Notes: a model not told the origin generated them from the letters alone. DNA of 45,047 nt from an uncultured Collinsella sp. (GCA_958403395.1 CATXXF010000013.1:1-45047), one strand, 5' to 3'. Shown: positions 31,259-41,934, numbered from the stretch's first letter. A program made the numbers and translations.

Positions 31259-31654
31259 ATGTCAAATCAGCTGCATCGGTACCGTATCGTGCTTGATTAC
31301 ATTGAACCTTGGCTTGATGAGCAGGATGAAGCTACGCTGAAGCAGATTTATGCAGACCTTTTGGTGCTCGAGAAGGAAGGTCCCAGCCTTGGTCGTCCGC
31401 TGGTTGACCGCGTAAAGGGCTCGAAGCTTCATCATTTAAAGGAGCTGAGAGTGACGTCGTGTGGTGGGCAGGTGATTCGCATCCTCTTCGCCTTTGACCC
31501 CAAGCGCCAGGCGGTATTGCTATTGGCGGGTGATAAGTCGCGAGCGGGATCGTCAAGGGCAAAATGGAACGGTTGGTATGCGATCAACATTCCAAGGGCC
31601 GAGCAAATATACCGTCGCCACGTAAGGAGGCTCGATCGAGATGGAACTGCATGA
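31259..31654 (+). CDS. RelE/HigB-like toxin (Gp49-like family)
   Basis: A 131-residue protein of the RelE/ParE superfamily, phage-derived Gp49-like branch. GRPLVDRVKGSKLHHLKELRV, then RILFAFDPKRQAVLLLAGDKS is the family's core beta-sheet pattern, and HLKELR with the following strands is diagnostic. Members usually cleave mRNA on the ribosome. The C-terminal part (IPRAEQIYRRHVRRLDRDG) is helical and basic. The toxin gene comes first and its end overlaps the antitoxin by 14 bp, the HigBA order. GGAGAAAGG lies just before ATG. Confidence 0.85.
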   Translation: MSNQLHRYRIVLDYIEPWLDEQDEATLKQIYADLLVLEKEGPSLGRPLVDRVKGSKLHHLKELRVTSCGGQVIRILFAFDPKRQAVLLLAGDKSRAGSSRAKWNGWYAINIPRAEQIYRRHVRRLDRDGTA

Positions 31655-31943
31655 GTATATGGAATCTCGCGGGATAACACGCGACTCCATTACCGCCGAG
31701 CAGGAGAGGACTCGCGATCGTATCGAAGCCTATAAGCTTGCTCAGATTCGCAGGTTAAAAGATCTAACACAGGCGTCGGTCGCCCAGTCGATGGGCGTTT
31801 CTCAAAAACGTGTATCCGAGCTCGAGCGTGGGGAGTTGGGTTCGATGAGGCTCGACACGCTGAGCAGGTACGCAGAGAGCCTCGGCGGAAAACTGGTTGC
31901 AAGCATCGAGTTTCCCGATCGTACCGTTACGCTTGCGCGCTAA
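31641..31943 (+). CDS. XRE-family antitoxin (HigA-like)
   Basis: A 100-residue helix-turn-helix protein. The DNA-binding domain spans about residues 35-90: RRLKDLTQASVAQSMGVSQK, then RVSELERGELGSMRLDTLSR and a C-terminal strand GGKLVASIEF. It should neutralise the overlapping toxin and repress the shared promoter through the palindrome at 31235-31249. The N-terminal 30 residues are a charged helix that may bind the toxin. No terminator is evident before tsaC. Confidence 0.85.
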   Translation: MELHEYMESRGITRDSITAEQERTRDRIEAYKLAQIRRLKDLTQASVAQSMGVSQKRVSELERGELGSMRLDTLSRYAESLGGKLVASIEFPDRTVTLAR

Positions 31944-32091
31944 AAATCTTCAATTAACCCCCTCACTTTCACCGACTACTAGAGCCGCTCACCAAACCAA
32001 CATGCGCTCTGGGCAAATAGGTTGAATGTTTCGTGCGAGAATGTCCCACAGTAAACAAACTTGCACCGGAGCGTAAGGGGCTGGCATACAC

Positions 32092-32835
32092 ATGCAGACG
32101 GTCTATCGGGTATACGAGGGAACGCGCGAGCCGCATCGGCTTGCCGTCGAGCGCACGGCCGAGGTGCTCGGCCGCGGCGGCCTGGCCTTGATTCCGACCG
32201 AGACCGTCTACGGTGTCGCCGTGGCAGTCAACGCCTTCTCGGGCGCCGTGCCCCAAGATACAAGCGAATTCCCATCGTGGCCGCGCGATCCGCAGGCTGC
32301 CGTCAATGGCGCCGCAGTTCCTGCGCTCGGCACCGGCTATCGCCGTATCTTCACTCTCAAGCAACGTGAGCTCACGCAAACCGTCGCTTGGCTGGTCGAT
32401 GGCGTCGAAGCACTCGACCGCTATGGCGTGGATATCCCGGAAGATGCCCGCGTACTCGCGCGACGATGCTGGCCGGGAGCCCTGACTATCGTGGTCAAGG
32501 CAGCCCCCTGCGTGCCGACCTTTATGCGCGCTGCCGACGACACCGTGGCCCTGCGCGCTTCGGCCTCTCCCGTGGTCCAAGCGCTCATCCGCGCCTGCGG
32601 CAGTCCCCTTGCCTGCACGAGCGCCAACACGCACGGCGCGCCTTCGCCGGCAAGCTTTGCCGCCGTCGAGGGTCGCATCCTGGAGGGGGTCGATGTTGCC
32701 GTCGACGCCGGTGAGACCCCGTGTCGCGACGCCTCGACCATCGTGTCGTTCCAGCACGGCGGGCTCCAGATCCTGCGCCAAGGCGCACTTCCCGCATCAG
32801 AGATCGAGCGGGTCCTGTCCGACCCGATGCAATAG
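32092..32835 (+). CDS. tsaC: L-threonylcarbamoyladenylate synthase (Sua5/YciO/YrdC)
   Basis: A 247-residue enzyme that makes threonylcarbamoyl-AMP from threonine, bicarbonate and ATP for tRNA t6A modification. Family motifs are GGLALIPTETVYGVAVAV near the N-terminus, RRIFTLKQRE, RCWPGALTIVVKA, VALRASASPVV and CTSANTHGAPSP. Residues about 45-82 (FPSWPRDPQAAVNGAAVPALG) are a longer loop than the minimal enzyme has. AAGGGG lies 11 nt before ATG. Position after prmC is conserved in actinobacteria. glpK begins 13 nt downstream. Confidence 0.92.
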   Translation: MQTVYRVYEGTREPHRLAVERTAEVLGRGGLALIPTETVYGVAVAVNAFSGAVPQDTSEFPSWPRDPQAAVNGAAVPALGTGYRRIFTLKQRELTQTVAWLVDGVEALDRYGVDIPEDARVLARRCWPGALTIVVKAAPCVPTFMRAADDTVALRASASPVVQALIRACGSPLACTSANTHGAPSPASFAAVEGRILEGVDVAVDAGETPCRDASTIVSFQHGGLQILRQGALPASEIERVLSDPMQ

Positions 32836-32848
32836 AAGGGTGTAAGCG

Positions 32849-34390
32849 ATGTCGTTGAATCTGGGCAGCCTGGGCATGGAAGATGCCTCGTTTAACTTTG
32901 GCGGTTCCTACATCATGGCGCTCGACTGCGGCACTACCTCGGTACTCGCGGCCATTGTCGACGAATACGGCTGCATCGTTGCCCAGGCGCGTCGTAGCGT
33001 CAAAACCAGCTTCCCGCGCCCCGGCTGGGTGGAGCAGGATCCCACGGAGGTGCTTGCCAGCCAGATCGGCGTGATGATGGAGGTTCAGTTTAAGAGCGGC
33101 ATCCATTCCGATCGCATCGCCGCCATCGGCATCTCCAACCAGCGCGAGACCACGGTGGTCTGGGACCGCGTGAGCGGCCAGCCCATCTATAACGCCATCG
33201 TATGGCAGTGCCGTCGTACCGCGCCGGCGATCGACGCGTTGGTTGAACAGGGTTGCGAGGAGCTGGTGCGCTCCCGCACGGGACTTACGCTTGACCCGTA
33301 TTTCTCGGCCTCCAAGGTGCAGTGGATTCTCGACAACGTCGACGGCGCACGCGAGAGCGCGGCGGCGGGCGACCTCATGTTTGGCACCATCGACACCTGG
33401 CTCATCTACAACCTCACCGGCGGCCAGGTCTTTGCCACCGACTACACCAATGCCAGCCGCACGGCACTCTTTAATATCCATACGCTCGATTGGGACGACG
33501 ACCTGCTGGCGCTCTTTGACGTTCCACGTTCCATGATGCCCGAGGTTCGCTGGAGCTCGGGCGACTACGGCCGCGTCGCGAGCGACATCATGACCAACAT
33601 GCCGCCCATCATGGGCGTGGCGGGCGACCAGCAGGCATCGCTGTTCGGCCACTGCTGCTTCTATCCCGGCCAGACCAAAAACACCTATGGCACGGGCTGC
33701 TTTATGCTCATGAACACCGGTGACGAGATCGTCGAATCCAAGAATGGCCTGGTCTCCACCATCGGTATCGCTGCGGACGGCAAAGTCAGCTATGCGCTCG
33801 AGGGCTCTATTTTTGCCGCCGGTTCAACGATGAACTGGCTTCGCAACAACATGGGCATCATCTCGAGCGTGAGCGAGTCGGCACAACTCGCCGCTTCGAT
33901 TAGCGACAACGAGGGCTGCTACTTCGTTCCCGCCTTTGCAGGTTTGGGTGCTCCCTGGTGGGACCCGCATGCCCGCGGTATCGTGTGCGGTCTGACCGGC
34001 GCCTCGAGCCGTGCGACCATCGTACGTGCCGCCTGCGAATCCATGGCATATCAGAGCTACGACGTGCTGCGCGCCATGGAGCAGGACGTGGGGCTTTCGA
34101 TTGAGCGCCTGTCTGTCGATGGCGGTGCCTCGCGCAACGAGTTCATCATGCAATTCCAGGCCGACCTGCTGGATATCCCCGTGCTGCAATGCGAGACGGT
34201 GGAGACCACGGCAATCGGTGCCGCGTACTTGGCGGGTCTTGCCGTCGGCTATTGGGAAGACCTTGAAGAGCTGGAGCAAAATGCCCAGATCGTTAGGACC
34301 TTCCTTCCCCATATGTCCGCCGAGCGTCGCGAGCAAAACCTTGCGGGCTGGCGTGATGCAGTCAAGCGCTCGCTCAGTACCGCACAGTAG
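32849..34390 (+). CDS. glpK: Glycerol kinase
   Basis: A 513-residue FGGY-family kinase converting glycerol and ATP to glycerol-3-phosphate. Recognisable segments are YIMALDCGTTSVLAAIVDE (phosphate loop; Cys where Gln is common), PGWVEQDPTEV, IGISNQRETTVVWDR, GVAGDQQASLFG with the catalytic Asp, NTYGTGCFMLMNTG, PAFAGLGAPWWDP and LSVDGGASRNEFIMQ. About 20 extra N-terminal residues precede the core, and ATGs within them leave the exact start open. It is probably co-transcribed with tsaC. No glycerol facilitator or glpD is nearby. Confidence 0.94.
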   Translation: MSLNLGSLGMEDASFNFGGSYIMALDCGTTSVLAAIVDEYGCIVAQARRSVKTSFPRPGWVEQDPTEVLASQIGVMMEVQFKSGIHSDRIAAIGISNQRETTVVWDRVSGQPIYNAIVWQCRRTAPAIDALVEQGCEELVRSRTGLTLDPYFSASKVQWILDNVDGARESAAAGDLMFGTIDTWLIYNLTGGQVFATDYTNASRTALFNIHTLDWDDDLLALFDVPRSMMPEVRWSSGDYGRVASDIMTNMPPIMGVAGDQQASLFGHCCFYPGQTKNTYGTGCFMLMNTGDEIVESKNGLVSTIGIAADGKVSYALEGSIFAAGSTMNWLRNNMGIISSVSESAQLAASISDNEGCYFVPAFAGLGAPWWDPHARGIVCGLTGASSRATIVRAACESMAYQSYDVLRAMEQDVGLSIERLSVDGGASRNEFIMQFQADLLDIPVLQCETVETTAIGAAYLAGLAVGYWEDLEELEQNAQIVRTFLPHMSAERREQNLAGWRDAVKRSLSTAQ

Positions 34391-34513
34391 GGCTGCGATG
34401 GGCTGCTCGATACAACAAACCGCTAAACTTATGCATGGCGTGCGGCGGCAACATTGCTGCGCGCCTTGTCAGCAAGGCCGTTTTGCGGCTGCAACGAAAG
34501 GGGCAATCAACCC

Positions 34514-35161
34514 ATGACCGTCACCTACGATGCGTCCCGTGTGACGCTTGTCGATCATCCGCTCGTCCAGCACAAGCTGTCGATCCTGCGCGACAAAAAC
34601 ACCGGCACCAACCAGTTCCGTCAGCTCGTGCGCGAACTCGCGCTTTTTGACGGCTACGAGGCCATGCGCGACCTGCCTATGGAAGACGTCGAGGTCGAGA
34701 CCCCCATCACTACCGCCACGTTCAAACAGCTTGCCGGCAAGAAACTCGCCATCGTGCCCATCCTGCGTGCGGGCCTTGGCATGGTCGACGGTATCCTCGA
34801 CCTGGTGCCCTCCGCTCGCGTGGGCCACATCGGCATGGAGCGCGACGAGGTCACCCACGAGCCGCACGAGTATTACTGCAAGATGCCCAAGGATATCGAC
34901 CAGCGCATCTGCCTGGTCGTCGACCCCATGCTCGCCACGGGCGGTTCGGCCGAGATGGCCATCAGCTACCTGCGCGGGCGCGGTGTCAAGGACATCCGCA
35001 TGCTGTGCATCGTCGCGGCCCCCGAGGGCCTCAAGTCGCTGACTGAGAAGGATCCCGATGTGCATATCTATACCTGCGCCATCGACGACCATCTCAACGA
35101 GGCTGCCTACATCGTTCCCGGTCTCGGCGACGCCGGCGACCGCATCTACGGCACGCTCTAG
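34514..35161 (+). CDS. upp: Uracil phosphoribosyltransferase
   Basis: A 215-residue enzyme making UMP from uracil and PRPP in pyrimidine salvage. HPLVQHKLSILRDKNTGTNQFR at the start, the PILRAGLGMVDG segment, the PRPP loop VVDPMLATGGSA and the uracil-recognition tail YIVPGLGDAGDRIYGT are all present. ATG 34514 follows AAAGGGG at about 11 nt; upstream in-frame ATG 34454 would add non-homologous residues. A strong hairpin terminator follows. Confidence 0.96.
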   Translation: MTVTYDASRVTLVDHPLVQHKLSILRDKNTGTNQFRQLVRELALFDGYEAMRDLPMEDVEVETPITTATFKQLAGKKLAIVPILRAGLGMVDGILDLVPSARVGHIGMERDEVTHEPHEYYCKMPKDIDQRICLVVDPMLATGGSAEMAISYLRGRGVKDIRMLCIVAAPEGLKSLTEKDPDVHIYTCAIDDHLNEAAYIVPGLGDAGDRIYGTL

Positions 35162-35203
35162 TCGCTGGGCTAAGACGGCCGCGGCTGCAAATACGAAGAA
35201 ACG

Positions 35204-35238
35204 GTGCGCGCGGTCGAACAAAAGGCGACCGCGCGCAC
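35204..35238 (+). terminator. Terminator hairpin after upp
   Basis: A perfect 13-bp stem, GTGCGCGCGGTCG (35204-35216) with its reverse complement (35226-35238), encloses a 9-nt loop. The following TCCTGTT is a weak T-tract, but the stem is very stable. It separates upp from the ATP synthase promoter. Confidence 0.7.
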
Positions 35239-35353
35239 TCCTGTTAACGGACGTTTTGCCCTGCAGGGTTCGAGAAAAACGTATTACCGTACCTGCGGCA
35301 TAAAGAAGGTCTTAAGAAAACGAACAGGTGCGTATTAACCGATGCTTTTTCGG

Positions 35354-35381
35354 TTGTACTTTAGCGATTGGCTCGTACAAT
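35354..35381 (+). promoter_or_regulatory. Candidate ATP synthase operon promoter
   Basis: TTGTAC (35354-35359), a 16-nt spacer and TACAAT (35376-35381) lie about 60 nt upstream of the first gene of the operon, after the upp terminator. No operator-like repeat is obvious. Confidence 0.6.
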
Positions 35382-35443
35382 AGTCACCAATGTTTGGCGG
35401 GAACTGTCCTGTGAGGCGATAAAAAAGGAAAGTGAGGACGCCA

Positions 35444-35755
35444 GTGTTTCAGATAGCCGATCTGCTCGCTATCGTTGCAGGTGCCATCGCGGGCGCGATT
35501 GCCTTCCTTCCCTTTGTCTTTACGCTCAAGCCGGTTCTTGACGATAAGCAGAATGCGGACATGCTCAAGGGTATGGTGAGTCTCGCGGTCTCGGCAATCG
35601 CGTTGCTTGTCTTTACCTTGGTTGTGTTTGTGTTGTTCGGAGAGGCATTTCGCATGTTCCTCCTGGGCGAGGCGATCGGCTTCGTGGCCTTTATGGCCGC
35701 CTGCGCGGTTCGCGTCGCCAAGGCGCTGCGAGATCCTCATGAGGTCGAAAGGTAA
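35444..35755 (+). CDS. AtpI-like small membrane protein
   Basis: A 103-residue protein with about four hydrophobic segments, in the place where actinobacteria carry an atpI-like gene ahead of atpB. AtpI proteins help c-ring assembly or ion supply. Similarity is in position and topology rather than clear motifs, so the assignment is tentative. GTG 35444 is chosen because GAGGA lies 5-6 nt upstream; GTG 35432 has AAGGA too close. Its stop is 3 nt before atpB. Confidence 0.7.
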   Translation: MFQIADLLAIVAGAIAGAIAFLPFVFTLKPVLDDKQNADMLKGMVSLAVSAIALLVFTLVVFVLFGEAFRMFLLGEAIGFVAFMAACAVRVAKALRDPHEVER

Positions 35756-35758
35756 GTC

Positions 35759-36562
35759 GTGGAAATTTTTGAAAAGCTGCCTGATGAGATTAATCATCTG
35801 GTCAGCGAGTTCAGCTCCACCCCTGTCGTGGGCGATCTGAGCTGCGGCATCACGCAGTACTCGTTTTGGCTGATCGTCTCCACGATCGTGCTCCTGATCG
35901 TCCTGGCCGTGTTCAAGAAGAAGCAGACTTTGGTTCCCAAGGGCTTCTTCGTCAACGGTTTCGAGTACATCATCGAGTACGTCGAGAACGATATCGGCAA
36001 GGGTGTCGTGGGTGAGAACTGGAAGAAGCACTTCCCGTTCCTGTGCTCGCTTTTCCTGTTCATCCTGATCAACAACATGATCGGCCTGATTCCGGGAATG
36101 AAGCCCGGCACCGGCGCAATCGGCTCCACCGCCGCGCTCGCCATCTTCGCCTTCGTGTACTTCATCTACTACGGATGCAAGGCTCACGGCGTGATCGGCT
36201 ACATCAAGAGCCTCGCTCCGCAGGGCGTGAGCTTCCCGATGAACGTGCTCGTGTGGGTCGTCGAGCTTTTCTCGACCTTCCTGCGCCTCATCACGCTCGC
36301 CGTCCGTCTGTTCTGCAACATGTTCGCAGGACACGTGGTCATGGGCTCGTTCGCCATCATGGCGAGCATGTTCATGCAGCCGCTGCTTCAGCAGGTTTCC
36401 GCGGCCCACGCCGTCGGCGCCCTGCCTTCGCTGGCCTGGCTTGCCATTCTCATCCTGATCTATGCGATCGAGCTTGTGGTCGGCGCCATCCAGGCTTACG
36501 TCTTCACGGTCCTTACCGCCGTGTATGTCTCCGAGGCAGAGGAGGTCGCGGAGGAGGAGTAG
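35759..36562 (+). CDS. atpB: ATP synthase F0 subunit a
   Basis: A 267-residue membrane subunit forming the proton half-channels beside the c-ring. The essential arginine lies in FLRLITLAVRLFCNMFAGHV, and the late helix with ELVVGAIQAYVFTVLTAVY is conserved. It begins with GTG after AAAGG. The C-terminus is acidic (SEAEEVAEEE). It belongs to the operon atpI-B-E-F-H-A-G-D-C. Confidence 0.96.
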   Translation: MEIFEKLPDEINHLVSEFSSTPVVGDLSCGITQYSFWLIVSTIVLLIVLAVFKKKQTLVPKGFFVNGFEYIIEYVENDIGKGVVGENWKKHFPFLCSLFLFILINNMIGLIPGMKPGTGAIGSTAALAIFAFVYFIYYGCKAHGVIGYIKSLAPQGVSFPMNVLVWVVELFSTFLRLITLAVRLFCNMFAGHVVMGSFAIMASMFMQPLLQQVSAAHAVGALPSLAWLAILILIYAIELVVGAIQAYVFTVLTAVYVSEAEEVAEEE

Positions 36563-36686
36563 TCTTCCGTTCGCGCCTTAAAGGTAAGGCAATTCGTTAA
36601 ACCGCCGGTGCCCGTACCCATGGAGCCCGGCAGTTATAAAAAGGTTATCCTGCGTGAAATAAGACACGCACGACAAAGGAGGAATC

Positions 36687-36881
36687 GTGGGAGTTATCGG
36701 TTACGGTCTCGGTGTTATCGGCGCTGGTCTTGCTATCGGCCTGTCTGCTCTGGGTGCTACGGGTGCTATGGCCCGTCAGCCTGAGGTCCAGGGCCGCGTG
36801 TTCACCGTCTTCATCATGGGCTCCGCTTTCGGCGAGGCTCTGGCTCTGATCGGCTTCGTTGTCGCGCTGATCGTTAAATAG
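36687..36881 (+). CDS. atpE: ATP synthase F0 subunit c
   Basis: A 64-residue hairpin of two membrane helices that makes the rotor ring. The loop RQPEV (30-34) and the ion-carrying Glu50 in GSAFGEALALIGF are present. Alanine after the Glu, rather than Ser/Thr, and no ring Gln in helix 1 suggest protons rather than sodium. It is shorter than the usual 70-85 residues because the N-terminal lead is missing. GTG follows a strong AAAGGAGG site. Confidence 0.94.
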   Translation: MGVIGYGLGVIGAGLAIGLSALGATGAMARQPEVQGRVFTVFIMGSAFGEALALIGFVVALIVK

Positions 36882-36896
36882 CACGGAGCGTCAAGT

Positions 36897-37499
36897 ATGA
36901 ATCTTTCATCCCAGAAGAGCGCGATCGCACTCTCCGCGTCCGCGGCCGCGCTGCTCATGCCGGTTTCCGCGTTCGCCGAGGACGGCGCCGCCGGTGCGGA
37001 CATCCTCATCCCTAAGATGGCGGAGTTCATCCCGGCGCTTATCGCCTTCCTGATTATCTGGATCGTGCTGGCCAAGGTCGCCCTGCCGGGCATCATGAAA
37101 ACCATGGAGGAGCGCGGCAAGAAGATCGAGGAGAGCCTCGACGAGGCCGAGAAGACCAAGCAGGAGGCTATCGCCAAGCGCGCTGAGTCCGACTCGATCG
37201 TCACCGACGCCCGTCGTCAGGCTGCCGACATCGTTCTCGAGGCCCGTAAGGACGCCGAGTCCGAGCGTGCTCGTATCATCGAGGCTGCTCACAAGGAGGC
37301 CGAGGAGATCATCGCCAAGGCCCATACGACCGTCGAGGACGAGCGCAAGTCCATCTACGCCGGTGCCGCGAGCTCCATCGCCGACCTGTCCGTTGCCGTC
37401 GCCACCAAGATCGTGGGCGAGGCACTCGAGGACGATGCTGAGCAGAAGAAGCTCATCGAGCGCTACATCCAGGAAGCAGGTAGCCTGAATGCCGACTAG
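36897..37499 (+). CDS. atpF: ATP synthase F0 subunit b with signal-peptide-like N-terminus
   Basis: A 200-residue peripheral stalk subunit. The membrane helix is at about 44-66 (FIPALIAFLIIWIVLAKVALP), followed by a long charged helix ending near residue 150 and a C-terminal part that binds subunit delta. The first 27 residues, MNLSSQKSAIALSASAAALL then PVSAFA, look like a cleavable Sec signal with an AxA site, which classical b subunits lack. The end overlaps atpH by 11 bp. Confidence 0.93.
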   Translation: MNLSSQKSAIALSASAAALLMPVSAFAEDGAAGADILIPKMAEFIPALIAFLIIWIVLAKVALPGIMKTMEERGKKIEESLDEAEKTKQEAIAKRAESDSIVTDARRQAADIVLEARKDAESERARIIEAAHKEAEEIIAKAHTTVEDERKSIYAGAASSIADLSVAVATKIVGEALEDDAEQKKLIERYIQEAGSLNAD

Positions 37500-37965
37500 C
37501 CGCTATCAGGACAAGGTGCTCGAGACCTACGCGCGTTCCCTTTTGGAAGCCGCCAAGGCCGAGAACCATGTGTTCGAGGACCTCGAGATGATCGAGCGCT
37601 TGGCTTCTGCCAGCCCCGAGATCATCGCCGTGCTCGACACCATGTCCAAGCGCGACCAGCTCGACCTTCTTCCCAAGGTGGCAGCTGCCTTTAAGTATGT
37701 TGCCGAGGAAGACGAGGATGTAGTGGGCGTGACCGTCACCACGGCGATCCCGCTCGACGACGAGCTGCGTCAAACCATCACTAAGAAATGCGAGCAGGAC
37801 TTCGGCCGCAAGGTATTCCTTATCGAGCAGGTCGACCCGTCTATCGTGGGCGGCCTGGTGCTCGAGGCCCGCGGCGAGCGTCGTGACATTTCCGTCAAGA
37901 CGCAGCTGCGCATCGCGCAGGAGACCCTCGCAAACTCTGCTAATTCGTACGGAGGTGAAGCCTAA
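37489..37965 (+). CDS. atpH: ATP synthase F1 subunit delta
   Basis: A 158-residue connector between the peripheral stalk and the F1 head. YARSLLEAAKAENHVFEDLE and the C-terminal IVGGLVLEARGERRDISVKTQL pattern are typical, although it is about 15-20 residues shorter than the E. coli subunit. It overlaps atpF by 11 bp and shares TAATG with atpA, so expression is coupled. Confidence 0.93.
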   Translation: MPTSRYQDKVLETYARSLLEAAKAENHVFEDLEMIERLASASPEIIAVLDTMSKRDQLDLLPKVAAAFKYVAEEDEDVVGVTVTTAIPLDDELRQTITKKCEQDFGRKVFLIEQVDPSIVGGLVLEARGERRDISVKTQLRIAQETLANSANSYGGEA

Positions 37966-39563
37966 TGTCCGAAACCCTCAATGCCCAGGATATCGCCAAG
38001 AAACTGCAGGAGCAGCTCACGAGCCTCTCCGCGACGGTCGATACGCATGAGGTTTCAACGGTCGACGAGGTAGGCGACGGCATCGCGCGCGTCTCCGGCC
38101 TCAAGAGCGCCATGGCAGGCGAGCTTCTGGAGTTCAAGAGCTCCGATACCGGTGAGACCGTCTTCGGCCTTGCCCAGAACCTTGACCGTGACGAGGTCGG
38201 CGCCGTTCTGTTCGGTGCCGTCGACTCCATCAAGGAAGGCGACGAGTGCCGCACCACTGGCCGCGTTATGGATATCCCCGTGAGCCGTGCCATGCTCGGC
38301 CGCGTCGTCAATCCGCTCGGCCAGCCCATCGACGGCCTGGGCGACATCGTCGCTACGCACCGTCGCCCCATCGAGTTCAAGGCTCCCGGCGTCATCGATC
38401 GTACCCCGGTGTGCGAGCCGGTTCAGACCGGTCTGCTCGCTATCGACTCCATGGTGCCTATTGGCCGCGGTCAGCGTGAGCTCATCATCGGTGACCGTAA
38501 GACCGGTAAGACCGCCATCGCCATCGACGCTATCCTCAACCAGCGCGGCAAGGGCATGGTCTGCATCTATGTCGCCATCGGCCAGAAGGCCTCCACGGTT
38601 GCCAACATCCGCGAGACCCTCGCTCAGCACGGTGCGCTCGACTACACCATCATCGTTTCGGCCACCGCTGCCGATTCCGCCCCTATGCAGTACATCGCGC
38701 CTATGGCCGGTGCCGCTATTGGCGAGTTCTTTATGTACAACGGCGAGGACGGCAAGCCCGCCAGCGAGACCAACCCCGGCGGCCACGTGCTCGTCATCTA
38801 CGATGACCTGTCCAAGCAGGCTGTGGCCTACCGTCAGATGTCGCTGACGCTGCATCGTCCGCCCGGACGCGAGGCCTATCCTGGCGACATCTTCTACCTG
38901 CACTCTCGTCTGCTCGAGCGTGCCGTCAAGATGTCCAAGAAGAACGGTTACGGCTCCATGACGGCACTGCCGATCATCGAGACCCAGGACGGCGACGTCT
39001 CGGCCTACATTCCGACCAACGTCATTTCCATTACCGATGGTCAGATCTACCTGCAGTCCGAGCTCTTCTTCCAGGGTCAGCGCCCGGCAGTCGACGTGGG
39101 TATCTCCGTGTCCCGCGTCGGTGGCGATGCGCAGACCAAGGCCATGAAGCAGGTCGCCGGCAACCTCCGTCTGGACCTCGCTTCCTATCAGGAGCTCGCT
39201 GGCTTTACGCAGTTTGGCTCCGACCTTGACGAGGCTACTCAGAAGCAGCTGACCCATGGTGCCCGCATGACCGAGCTCCTGAAGCAGCCGCGCTACAAGC
39301 CGTTTGAGGTTGGCGAGCAGATCGTTACGCTGTTCGCTGGCAACGAGGGCTTCCTGGATGACCTGGAGATTGCCGACGTGCTGCCTTTCCGTGCCGAGCT
39401 CATCGAGTACATGGACAATGGCTTTGGCTCGCTGCTCGACAAGGTTCGCGCCAAGAAGATCGATGATGACACCAAGGCTGAGCTCTTGCGCGTCATCGGC
39501 GACTTCAAGCAGCAGTTCATGGCCAAGCACCATTCGGATGTTTCTGGATCAGAGGAGAACTAA
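37965..39563 (+). CDS. atpA: ATP synthase F1 subunit alpha
   Basis: A 532-residue non-catalytic nucleotide-binding subunit. Its Walker A is GDRKTGKTAIA (near 176), with conserved PGREAYPGDIFYLHSRLLER and the SVSRVGGDAQTKAMK region. It is somewhat longer than the usual 500-515 residues at the C-terminus. Start overlaps the atpH stop by one base (TAATG), with GGAGG upstream. Confidence 0.97.
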   Translation: MSETLNAQDIAKKLQEQLTSLSATVDTHEVSTVDEVGDGIARVSGLKSAMAGELLEFKSSDTGETVFGLAQNLDRDEVGAVLFGAVDSIKEGDECRTTGRVMDIPVSRAMLGRVVNPLGQPIDGLGDIVATHRRPIEFKAPGVIDRTPVCEPVQTGLLAIDSMVPIGRGQRELIIGDRKTGKTAIAIDAILNQRGKGMVCIYVAIGQKASTVANIRETLAQHGALDYTIIVSATAADSAPMQYIAPMAGAAIGEFFMYNGEDGKPASETNPGGHVLVIYDDLSKQAVAYRQMSLTLHRPPGREAYPGDIFYLHSRLLERAVKMSKKNGYGSMTALPIIETQDGDVSAYIPTNVISITDGQIYLQSELFFQGQRPAVDVGISVSRVGGDAQTKAMKQVAGNLRLDLASYQELAGFTQFGSDLDEATQKQLTHGARMTELLKQPRYKPFEVGEQIVTLFAGNEGFLDDLEIADVLPFRAELIEYMDNGFGSLLDKVRAKKIDDDTKAELLRVIGDFKQQFMAKHHSDVSGSEEN

Positions 39564-39568
39564 GCCCC

Positions 39569-40476
39569 ATGGCCAACCTTCGCGACATTAAGAAGCGAAT
39601 CTCCTCGGTTACCACGACCAAGCAGATCACGCGCACGATGGAGATGGTCTCTACGGCCAAGATCCGTCGTGCTCTCGATCGCTCCAAGCAGGCCGAGCCC
39701 TATAAGGAGGCGCTGACCGACGTCATGTTGACGGTCGCCGGCGACGCCTCCTGTTCGGGCACCGATCCCATGCTGCAGAAGCATGAGAGCGTCAAGCATG
39801 GCCTGATTGTCGTTATTGCCTCGGACCGCGGCCTTGCCGGCGGTTTCAATACGACGGTGGAGCGCACGGCCGAAAAGCTCGCCGCTTCTTGGGCGAACGA
39901 CGGCATCGAGTGCGAGATCATCGCGTGTGGGCGCAAACCGGCCACGTATTTCCGTGACCGCGAAAACGTCGTCATGCACTTTGAGGGCAACTCCTCTGAG
40001 CCCGATTTCAATCAGGCCCGCATGATCTCCTCTCATATCTGCGATGCGTATCGTGCCGGTGAGCTTGACCGTGTCGAGCTTGTCTACCACCACGCCAAGA
40101 ACCGCGTGGATCAGGAGCTTCGCGTCGAGCATCTGTTGCCGCTCGACCCCGAGATGATCGCTATGGCCCACGGTCCGCGTAAGAACGAGACCGACGCCCC
40201 TAAGCGCATCTCGTCCACGTTCGAGTTCGTGCCCTCTCCCGAGCATGTTCTCGGCAAGCTTGTGCCGTCTTATATCCTGACGGTCATCTACCAGGCCCTG
40301 ATCGATTCGGCGGCTGCCGAGCAGGGTGCACGCCGCAAGGCCATGCACTCCGCGACGGAAAACGCCACCGCGATCATCTCGACCCTTACCCGCACGTATA
40401 GTCGCGTGCGCCAGGCTTCGATCACGACCGAGATTAACGAGATCGTCGGCGGAGCCTCAGCATTGGAGGAACAGTA

Positions 40477-40477
<1 letters not shown>
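39569..40477 (+). CDS. atpG: ATP synthase F1 subunit gamma
   Basis: A 302-residue central rotor shaft. Both terminal helices are recognisable: NLRDIKKRISSVTTTKQITR at the start, and HSATENATAI...RVRQASITTEINEIVGGASAL at the end. GAGGAG precedes the ATG, and the stop shares TAATG with atpD. Confidence 0.96.
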
Positions 40478-41931
<1,454 letters not shown>

Positions 41932-41934
41932 GTT

